Of a DNA stretch of 10,301 nt, positions 1 to 6,600 are shown one piece after another. The position numbers and the translations under genes were made by a program. How positions within the stretch are numbered: position 1 is the stretch's first letter; every line of letters starts with the position of its first letter. The notes beneath the pieces are model-generated. The model ran no database searches and was not told the origin of the DNA. It was given only the letters and a program-made list of their open reading frames with translations. Origin of the DNA: Nitrospira sp. UBA6909 (GTDB taxonomy: Bacteria > Nitrospirota > Nitrospiria > Nitrospirales > Nitrospiraceae); assembly GCA_002451055.1 (NCBI GenBank), contig DKBD01000123.1, positions 5,815-16,115 of the forward strand, in the 5' to 3' direction.

Positions 1-48
1 GGTAAAAAAAGGATAGCACGAAGAGAATAATCGAGAAGAAATGCGGAG

Positions 49-984
49 TTACGAGCTGGCGGTCGGCTGTCCAAAAAGAGCCGCGACAAAGGCTTCGGGA
101 TTGAAGTCCTGGAGATCCTCAATCCCTTCCCCGACACCGACGAGGCGAACTGGAATCTTGAATTCTTCTGCGATTGCGACGACGATACCGCCGCGCGCGG
201 TTCCATCGAGCTTGGTCAAAACCAACCCCGTCACGCCCACTGCTTCATGAAATTGGCGGGTTTGGGCCAGTGCGTTTTGCCCGACGGTGGCATCCAACAC
301 CAGCAGCACTTCATGGGGCGCGCCCGGCAATTCGCGGCTGATGACACGCTTCACCTTGCGCAGCTCATCCATCAAATTCGACTTGGTGTGCAAGCGGCCA
401 GCCGTATCAACCAGCACCACATCGACCGAGCGCGCCTTGGCCGCCGCAATCCCATCGAACGCCACCGAGGCAGGATCGGCGCCATGACGCTGGCGGACGA
501 CCTGGACTCCGATCCGATCGGCCCAGACTTGCAGTTGTTCGATCGCCGCAGCGCGAAACGTGTCTCCGGCGACCAGCAACGGCCGCCGTCCGGTCTGCGC
601 CAGCCGCTGCGCCACTTTCGCGATTGTTGTTGTTTTTCCGACCCCATTGACGCCGACGACCAGAACGACGAACGGTTTTGGGCCTTGGTCGATCAGCTGG
701 AGAAGCGACGGACCTGAAGCCTGAATCAGCGCGTCATACAAGGCGCGGCTCAACACGTTCTGAAGACCGTCCGACGTCGATGCATCCGCCCCGCGTGCTT
801 CATCGTTGACCTGCTGCATCAATCGAGCGACGACACGGCCTCCGAGATCGGCGCCGAGCAGCGCCGCTTCAAGTTCTTCGAGGAGAACCGGATCAGGCGT
901 CCGCCCCAGAAACTGGTCGAGTGACTGCCGTACGACGTTCCGCGTCTTGCCGAGCCCTGCATTCAACCGTTGAAACCATCCCAC
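49..984 (-). CDS. ftsY: Signal recognition particle receptor FtsY (SRP GTPase)
   Basis: FtsY is the SRP receptor. It docks ribosome-nascent-chain-Ffh complexes at the inner membrane, and reciprocal GTP hydrolysis with Ffh hands the chain to SecYEG. All SRP-GTPase motifs are visible, numbered from the GTG start: P-loop GVNGVGKTT (111-119), DTFRAAA of the insertion box (141-147), DTAGR (193-197), TKLD (257-260) and the closing GVGEGIEDL (283-291). About 100 residues of helical N domain precede the G domain. The long acidic A domain of E. coli FtsY (about 500 residues) is absent, as in many bacteria. Start choice: an ATG at 993 is in frame, but the AGGAG (994-998) abuts it directly. The GTG at 982-984 has that AGGAG 9 nt upstream and gives the family-like beginning GWFQRL, so it is preferred. 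It follows the ybeY stop by 2 bp, suggesting translational coupling. Stop is TAA at 49-51. Confidence 0.96.
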   Translation of the reverse strand: MGWFQRLNAGLGKTRNVVRQSLDQFLGRTPDPVLLEELEAALLGADLGGRVVARLMQQVNDEARGADASTSDGLQNVLSRALYDALIQASGPSLLQLIDQGPKPFVVLVVGVNGVGKTTTIAKVAQRLAQTGRRPLLVAGDTFRAAAIEQLQVWADRIGVQVVRQRHGADPASVAFDGIAAAKARSVDVVLVDTAGRLHTKSNLMDELRKVKRVISRELPGAPHEVLLVLDATVGQNALAQTRQFHEAVGVTGLVLTKLDGTARGGIVVAIAEEFKIPVRLVGVGEGIEDLQDFNPEAFVAALFGQPTASS

Positions 985-986
985 AG

Positions 987-1466
987 TCAGCATCTCCTCT
1001 TGTTCAGCTCGACAAAGCGGGTCACGAGACGTGGAACAGGACCGATGGCTTTCAAAACGGCTCGTTCGCGCCGACGCATGCGAGCCGCCTCTTGTTCACT
1101 TCTCTCGTGATCGTATCCGCACAAATGGAGCACCCCGTGCACCAGCAGTGCGGCGACTTCCTCGTTCGGTGACCGGCCGGCTTCGCGTGCCTGGCGAAAC
1201 GCCGTCGGAATCGAGATGACCACATCACCCAAGAGCGTCGGACAGGGATTATCCGCTTCCCTCATGGGAAAGGCCAGGACATCGGTCGTTCGATCCTTCC
1301 GGCGATACAACCGGTTCAACTGGCGCATGCGACCGTCGCCGATCAATTCCACGCTCAACTCCGAATGTGACTCTCCGACCGCCTCCAAGATCGACTCCGC
1401 AGCGCGCAACAAAGATGCCTGCGCCTTTGCAAGCCGCCTCAGACGAACACGCAAGTAGACAGCCAT
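987..1466 (-). CDS. ybeY: Endoribonuclease YbeY (rRNA maturation factor)
   Basis: This 159-residue protein matches the usual YbeY length. YbeY is a zinc-dependent single-strand endoribonuclease needed for 16S rRNA 3' end maturation and 70S ribosome quality control. The signature HGVLHLCGYDH (110-120) supplies the three zinc-binding histidines His110, His114 and His120 of the H-x3-H-x5-H motif. The family blocks TDVLAFP (61-67) and LGDVVIS (79-85), and an Arg-rich stretch before TDVLAFP, are also present. The ATG at 1464-1466 shares one base with the phoH stop (TGATG), and no Shine-Dalgarno is visible just upstream, so translation probably depends on reinitiation by ribosomes finishing phoH. 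The phoH-ybeY order is a conserved pairing in bacteria. It is followed by ftsY rather than the corC/ybeX or lnt genes seen in enterobacteria. Confidence 0.96.
   Translation of the reverse strand: MAVYLRVRLRRLAKAQASLLRAAESILEAVGESHSELSVELIGDGRMRQLNRLYRRKDRTTDVLAFPMREADNPCPTLLGDVVISIPTAFRQAREAGRSPNEEVAALLVHGVLHLCGYDHERSEQEAARMRRRERAVLKAIGPVPRLVTRFVELNKRRC
994..1000 (-). promoter_or_regulatory. Shine-Dalgarno that decides the ftsY start
   Basis: On the minus strand the sequence reads AGAGGAG and then immediately ATGCTGACTGTG. With the ATG at 993 the spacing would be zero. With the GTG at 984 it is 9 nt from AGGAG, within the normal range. The motif lies inside the 3' end of ybeY, as expected for a coupled gene. 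Confidence 0.6.
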
Positions 1467-2530
1467 CAGTGTGATTGGCCCGAGGAGTCACGCGGCGGCA
1501 AACCGGCCTGAACAAGCTTGCGATGCCCGGACGGCGCCGATGGGGAAGACGCGCGCGCCCGACCCTGTCCAGGGTCGCCGGCGCCTGCAGGCTGGTATCG
1601 ATCGTAGGCTTTAATGATATCCTGGACCAGTCGGTGGCGAACCACGTCTTTTTCATCGAAGTAGACGAAGGCGATGCCGTCGATATCGCGAAGCACATCC
1701 TTGACCTCGATGAGGCCCGACACCCGGTCATTCGGCAAGTCCACCTGTGTGATATCCCCGGTGACCACCACTTTCGAATGAAATCCCAGTCTGGTGAGGA
1801 ACATCTTCATCTGCTCCGCGGTGGCATTCTGCGCTTCGTCCAGGATAACGAATGAATCGTTCAGTGTGCGCCCCCGCATGAATGCAAGCGGCGCGATTTC
1901 GATGTCCCCTCGTTCGATCAGGCGGTTCGCCCGCTCCATATCCATCATGTCAAACAGCGCGTCGTAGAGGGGCCGCAGATAGGGGTTCACCTTTTCATAA
2001 ATATCGCCCGGCAGGAAGCCGAGTTTCTCTCCGGCCTCGACCGCCGGCCTCGCCAGAATGATCCGGCTGACATCTTTTTTCATCAACGCGCTGACGGCCA
2101 TGGCCATGGCAAGATACGTCTTTCCCGTTCCGGCGGGTCCGATGGCGATGACGATGTCGTGCTGCTCGATCGCGTCGATGTAGGCTTTCTGAGCGGGAGA
2201 TTTGGGACCGACGAATCGTTTTTTCGTAACGATGGCCGCCTGGCCACCGAGCACGTCCTTGAGCGGAGCCTCGGGAGCCTGCCGCAATGCGCTGAGCGCA
2301 TGCGTCACGTCTTCCGTGTGAAGCACGATCCCTTCATTGGTCAGAGAGGCGAGTTCGAGGAGAATACGTTCCGCCTGGCGAACGGCATCGGGCAAACCGT
2401 CAAGGGTGAGTTCCTCTCCGCGCGCCGACAGCCGCACACCCAGTTCATGTTCGATCAGCTTGAGATGCCGGTCGTGGTGGCCGAACAGGACGGCGGTATT
2501 GGTGCCTTCTCGTAATTTGAGTTTACGCAC
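1466..2530 (-). CDS. ybeZ: PhoH-like ATPase (YbeZ type), KH domain plus P-loop
   Basis: This is a 354-residue PhoH-family NTPase, close in length to E. coli YbeZ. An N-terminal RNA-binding KH-like region (about residues 1-90, with GVRLSARGEEL at 31-41) is followed by the PhoH ATPase domain. The domain has Walker A GPAGTGKT (131-138), the PhoH-typical RPAVEAGEKLGFLPGD (161-176), Walker B VILDEAQN (228-235) and VTGDITQVDL (256-265). The family is linked to RNA metabolism and works with YbeY in ribosome/RNA quality control; the exact substrate is unsettled. Residues from about 313 onward form a Gly/Pro/Ser/Arg-rich, probably disordered tail. The start is GTG (2528-2530). An in-frame TAG lies upstream with no other usual start codon between, and the N-terminus fits the family. 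The gene opens the housekeeping operon with ybeY and ftsY. Confidence 0.95.
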   Translation of the reverse strand: MRKLKLREGTNTAVLFGHHDRHLKLIEHELGVRLSARGEELTLDGLPDAVRQAERILLELASLTNEGIVLHTEDVTHALSALRQAPEAPLKDVLGGQAAIVTKKRFVGPKSPAQKAYIDAIEQHDIVIAIGPAGTGKTYLAMAMAVSALMKKDVSRIILARPAVEAGEKLGFLPGDIYEKVNPYLRPLYDALFDMMDMERANRLIERGDIEIAPLAFMRGRTLNDSFVILDEAQNATAEQMKMFLTRLGFHSKVVVTGDITQVDLPNDRVSGLIEVKDVLRDIDGIAFVYFDEKDVVRHRLVQDIIKAYDRYQPAGAGDPGQGRARASSPSAPSGHRKLVQAGLPPRDSSGQSH

Positions 2531-2554
2531 GCGAACGCTCGGTGGAGCCTCCTC
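2531..2554 (-). promoter_or_regulatory. Unusual phoH ribosome-binding site with intervening hairpin
   Basis: A strong GAGGAGG lies at 2548-2554, but it is 17 nt from the GTG start, too far for normal use. The bases between contain GCTC-CACC-GAGC (2548 down to 2537), a 4-bp GC-rich stem with a 4-nt loop. If folded, it leaves GAGGAG about 6 nt (GTTCGC) from the GTG, restoring normal spacing. The repeat arms are directly visible; the folding and its role are inferred. Confidence 0.4.
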
Positions 2555-2573
2555 AGCGGGAAACTATGGTTTC

Positions 2574-2603
2574 ATACTAACAGAGCCGACTGATGGATGA
2601 CAA
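2574..2603 (-). promoter_or_regulatory. Possible sigma70-type promoter for phoH-ybeY-ftsY
   Basis: On the minus strand TTGTCA (2598-2603) matches the TTGACA -35 box in five of six positions. TAGTAT (2574-2579), 18 bp downstream, matches the TATAAT -10 box in four of six. Transcription would begin near 2567, giving a leader of roughly 37 nt that contains the phoH ribosome-binding site. It sits in the only sizeable gap (2531-2646) between the pilus operon and the housekeeping operon. The match is moderate and could be chance. Confidence 0.4.
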
Positions 2604-2646
2604 TTCTCGATCACATCGATGCCGCCCTTGGGGAAAGAGAGGCCGT

Positions 2647-3633
2647 TTATGATTTGTCTGTCTGCTGGTGAGGAGGAGCAGCCGGTGAGATAAGGGAAAG
2701 GTCGAATTCCTGAGCGGCGATCCCGCCTCGATCATCCTGAGCGACCACCCGAACCCGATGTAAACCTTGAACATTGGATGGCACGATCCAGCGTACCTGA
2801 CCGGTCGCGGCATCAATGCTCATGCCGGGGGGAGCCGTATCCAAAGCATACGTCACAGGATCGCCATCCGGATCGGTAGCCTGCACAAGATACGCATATT
2901 GACCACCTCCGCCAGCCGACGGCGGACTTGACACGATCGTCGGAGCGGAATTGGCTGTCTTAAATTCGGTGGATTTCGAACTGACCCCGTTGGGTGCTCC
3001 ATCCGATGCCGTGATCTCGATCCGAATCGTATCCTGTGCGGAAAGCCCGGCTACCTCAAGTCTGTTGGACTCCCCTTCTTGAATGGTGATCTCGTTTTGC
3101 ATCCAACGATAGGTCACGGTGAAGAAATCGCGGTCCGGATCGATCACCTCGGCATGAGCCACCAGGTGCCGTCCCCCAGTCGATGGGTCCACCTCAATAG
3201 ATGCACGTTGGATGACGGGAGGCGTATTGACGACCGGCATGGCCGCTGTGCAAAACACCGCTCCTTCTGCGATTCCGTCATACGGGATCACCTCCACCGC
3301 CACCTGATCCCCCCGCTTCAAAATCTGAGGCGGAAGGGTCGCATCAGTTTGTCCTGCCACAACTTGCCCATTGACCAGCCACCGATAGCGGAACATGACG
3401 TTCTGTCCATCGAGATCTTGCGCATCCACCTGCACGGTCAGGGGACTCGACAAGACAATGGGAGTCGGCAGGATGGAGGCGGACGTGACGACAGGGGGAT
3501 GGTTGTTTGTCTTGTCGGTATGGCTGGCCGGCTGCTCCTTCGATGAACAGCCTGCCATTAGAACCAAGGCCAACGAGGCCTTCAGAAGGGCGCGAGCCAT
3601 ACCGACTCGCGCTCCTTGGCGTTCCCGAGGCAT
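2647..3633 (-). CDS. Lipoprotein with three Ig/cadherin-like domains, pilus-operon linked
   Basis: This 328-residue protein has a lipoprotein signal: a basic N-terminus, a hydrophobic stretch ALLKASLALVLMAG and a lipobox LMAGC with lipidated Cys29. A Ser/Thr/His-rich linker (30-45) leads to three beta-sandwich-like domains at about 46-137, 138-229 and 230-315. The first two are clearly related to each other: each begins with PPV, holds D-x-D near the middle followed by YRW, and ends in an acid-DG stretch (YDGIAEGA and SDGAPNGV). The third has the putative-Ig/cadherin-like pattern ATDPDGDPVTYALD then PPGMSIDAATGQVRW (252-282). It follows pilY1 by 16 bp and so is probably co-transcribed. ATG 3633 has GGGAGGT 3 nt upstream; ATG 3600 (Cys becomes residue 18) has AAGGAG 11 nt upstream, so the start is uncertain. 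No specific family is recognised. A role in anchoring, exporting or stabilising PilY1/pili at the outer membrane is inference from position. Confidence 0.8.
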   Translation of the reverse strand: MPRERQGARVGMARALLKASLALVLMAGCSSKEQPASHTDKTNNHPPVVTSASILPTPIVLSSPLTVQVDAQDLDGQNVMFRYRWLVNGQVVAGQTDATLPPQILKRGDQVAVEVIPYDGIAEGAVFCTAAMPVVNTPPVIQRASIEVDPSTGGRHLVAHAEVIDPDRDFFTVTYRWMQNEITIQEGESNRLEVAGLSAQDTIRIEITASDGAPNGVSSKSTEFKTANSAPTIVSSPPSAGGGGQYAYLVQATDPDGDPVTYALDTAPPGMSIDAATGQVRWIVPSNVQGLHRVRVVAQDDRGGIAAQEFDLSLISPAAPPHQQTDKS

Positions 3634-3636
3634 TGC

Positions 3637-3643
3637 ACCTCCC
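3637..3643 (-). promoter_or_regulatory. Shine-Dalgarno of the Ig-like lipoprotein gene
   Basis: GGGAGGT lies between the pilY1 stop (TAA, 3650-3652) and the ATG at 3633. The core GGAGG is 4 nt from the ATG, slightly short but strong. A second candidate, AAGGAG at 3612-3617, would serve the internal ATG at 3600 with 11 nt spacing, so the start cannot be settled by spacing alone. Confidence 0.5.
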
Positions 3644-3649
3644 GTGTCG

Positions 3650-6600
3650 TTAGGCCCGTTGAGAGATCCACGCCATATACTGACTCCAGAGCGTGGACGG
3701 CGGCTTCGGTTTCACCAAACAGAAGCTTGCGGTACTGGACTGGCAAATGCCGGTCATACCGGTCGGTGATCCGCCGATCGCGATCGACATGGCAGAAGCC
3801 ATACCTTGTCCAACACTGACCGTTTTCTTAGCCATTCCATTGGCATCGACTCCGAAGATCGGATCAGTATGGCCGGTTCCGGTTAGATAATAGAGACCAT
3901 AGATCTGACTGGTTCCGCTTGCCACGCAGGGGTCGTTGTTCGGGGTGAAGGTCGGGAAAAAGACCGCCCCTCCGATGAGGGTCGGATTGACCACGCTACG
4001 ATCCGCGCCCAGCGTGGCCGAGCCGGTGTTCGGAGCCAACTGGACGACCCACCCGTCTTTTGCAGGAATACCGGCCGCAGAATTTCCCTGGATGTTATCG
4101 ACCAAGTCAGTGAATGTCGTGATCGTTCCCATGCCTTGCACTTGCGTGCCGGATACGCAGGAAATACAGAGCGCCGCATTCGTGACATCCAAGAGGTTTT
4201 CGTCGAGACAATCCGAGGTCGTCGACTGTACACAACCGGTCATGACGGAATCCTTGACGCCGACCAGGTATTGCGCGTGATGATCTGTCTTATCGGCACT
4301 CTCCATGTAGCGGCCGGTCCCGAAGAACACCCATGTATTTCCCGCATTATCCAACGTCACTGTAGGACTGGCCGACAGCGGTCCCAGCGGCATGTTGACC
4401 CCGCCAACTGGGGCACTCCCCACAAAATCGGTCGGCACTCGACCAGGTCCACTCGGGTTCCCAACTCCCCATGTTCCAGGTCCGCATGGAGCCGCCGAGC
4501 AGGCTCCCATCGTCAACCGCAGCAATTTGCCGGTCCACCACTCACTACCAGCAGGACTGTTCAGTGGATCGTTATTCCAGCTTGCTCCGTTTTTGGTACA
4601 AGAAGGACCATCGTCATCCGAATTACAGACGCCTCTCAAGGCTTGCCCCGTATAGACCACATCCGAGCGAAAATCCAGATCCCGATCGTAGGTGATGCTG
4701 TCGGCCATGTACCCCCAGCGCTTACCGACCGGTAGGCTCGTTGCAACGGAAACCATCCCCTGTTGAACCAACGGCACATTGATCAGCTCCGGGATCGCCT
4801 CAGCCCGCCCGCTATAGCCATGAACCCCTGACCCAACAACCATACTCCACACGGCATTGGTATGGTCATTCTTGTCATCGGTCGTAGGGCTCATCCGCAC
4901 CACCGTCGGATAGCTGGTGGTCAACCCCAGGGTCGGTGAAGAATAGGCGCTCAGCACCGTGGGCGTAGCTTCCGGATCGGTGATATCGAGCACGACATAT
5001 CCGCTGTAGAAATAGCGCGTGGAGATTGTGCCGCTTCCGTTGAAATCCGCCGTCACGCTCAACGGCGGCCCCCCGTTGTTGACGCCCGAGAGACAGGCCC
5101 CGCAGCTCCCCCCGAATCGCATTCCGATAATCAGGATTGTTCCCCATCCGTCCGGATGGATGCAGCCGATCGCAGTCGGGGTCGGCGCCGCCAAGGTGCC
5201 GCAGGCCGCCTCCGGTGTAAAGATCCGCACGTCCGTGACTTTGGGTTTCAAATCGACGTAGGACACGTGGGTGTAGCTTGGCTGCGTATACCACACCAGT
5301 TGCGGTAGGATGTAATGGGGCACGAAACCCCAGAGTTCCTCACCCAATTCAGGACCGCTGCTGTTGTCGGTTGGAGCCGTGGTGTACCATCCATGCTCCG
5401 CCACCCCGGTCGTACTAGCATCATCTCCGCGATGGTAATAGCCCACATTGAATGCGTGGAGCATCCCGTCATTGGCCCCCACATAGGCGGTCAGCCGCCG
5501 GTTCTTCCACCTCTGGAGAAATTGACGGTATCCTGAGTCGCCATAGAGAATGTCGAATCGTTCACGAGGCGGGCCGACGATGGCCGGACTCGAATTAACG
5601 ATGTCCCCCAACCTCCAGACTCGCAAAGATCCGTTGACGGTCAACTGCCGATCACGCATGCCGGAGACCTGATTGCCCTCAAGGAAACTGATGATATTCG
5701 CCGCCGTATAGGTCCCGCTGGATGTGGCTCGCAAGTAGCGCGCGAAAGTTGCGGCGTTCGCGGGCGTGAAGGCCACTTGCTCGCCGGAATCAACGACGCC
5801 GTCATTGTCCTTATCCACCCACGCGAACAAATTTCTCGGATTGGCCGCAATGTCCCGCAGAGCTAATTTCTTTCCCGCTTCCCATAACCCTTGCGTCGAT
5901 CGCAACGGCACCGTTTCATAGGGTGTCACGCTATCCGCTACGCCGTTGCCGTCGGCATCGGCGAATCGTTGCACCACGACGTCGTTCGTGGTCGGATCGA
6001 TGGTGGTCGCAATGATATTGTCATCGGTATAAACCAGCCGTCCGTCTGGTGCGCCTGACGGTCCGCCTCGATCTTCGCGTAAGTTCCCGAACCCGTCGAT
6101 AAAGAGCCCTTGCAAATGGCCGGTCCAGGAAATCTTACGATCTCCCTCGGTCGTTTCCGGATAGAAGTAGGCTTGATAGATCGAACCTTCTCCCGTGGAA
6201 GAAGAAGCTAAGACTGAAATCGAGGTACCGGACGAGGACTGTTTCAGAATATCGTTGATTGCATTCTGGATCTGGTTGACAAGGGTTTCTCCATCATTGG
6301 CATCAAAAAACGTATCCGGCACACAATCGGGCGGATCGGCTTCGGTCGGCCCATGGGCATCCCACTCCGGATCGCTGTAAAAGGGTCCGGCGCCCCCAGG
6401 ATTAAGGTTCGACCCCGGCAGATAGTTGCAGGTTTGGCCGCTCGTCGGATTGAAGTTTGAGGTTCCGTCTCCGTTCTTATCAACGAATCCTCCGTATTTG
6501 GCAGCTGACGCCAACAGGGTGGCGCCCGAGTTCCGCCCTAGGGCATTAACCGCATAAAATGTGACGGTTTGGTTTCCACCAAGACTGGCACGCAGATCGG

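Noticed and set aside
1..48. Run of seven T residues (minus strand) downstream of ftsY as an intrinsic terminator
   Set aside because: No inverted repeat precedes the T-run within the visible 48 bases, and the sequence ends at the window edge. Nothing else could be called here.
247..717. Plus-strand open frame of 156 codons opposite ftsY
   Set aside because: It overlaps the SRP GTPase motifs read from the minus strand and has a His/Arg/Gln-rich translation typical of an antisense shadow.
2614..2640. Weak inverted repeat (CCC...GGG, GCC...GGC) after the lipoprotein stop as terminator
   Set aside because: The stem is short and interrupted, and no T-tract follows it on the minus strand.
3775..3786. 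12-bp perfect palindrome CGATCGCGATCG
   Set aside because: It lies inside pilY1 coding sequence, is made of GATC/CGATCG words common in this GC-rich DNA, and no second copy was noticed. No regulatory context supports it.
4136..4735. Plus-strand open frame of 199 codons inside the pilY1 region
   Set aside because: No family features; it covers the conserved propeller end of PilY1 on the minus strand.
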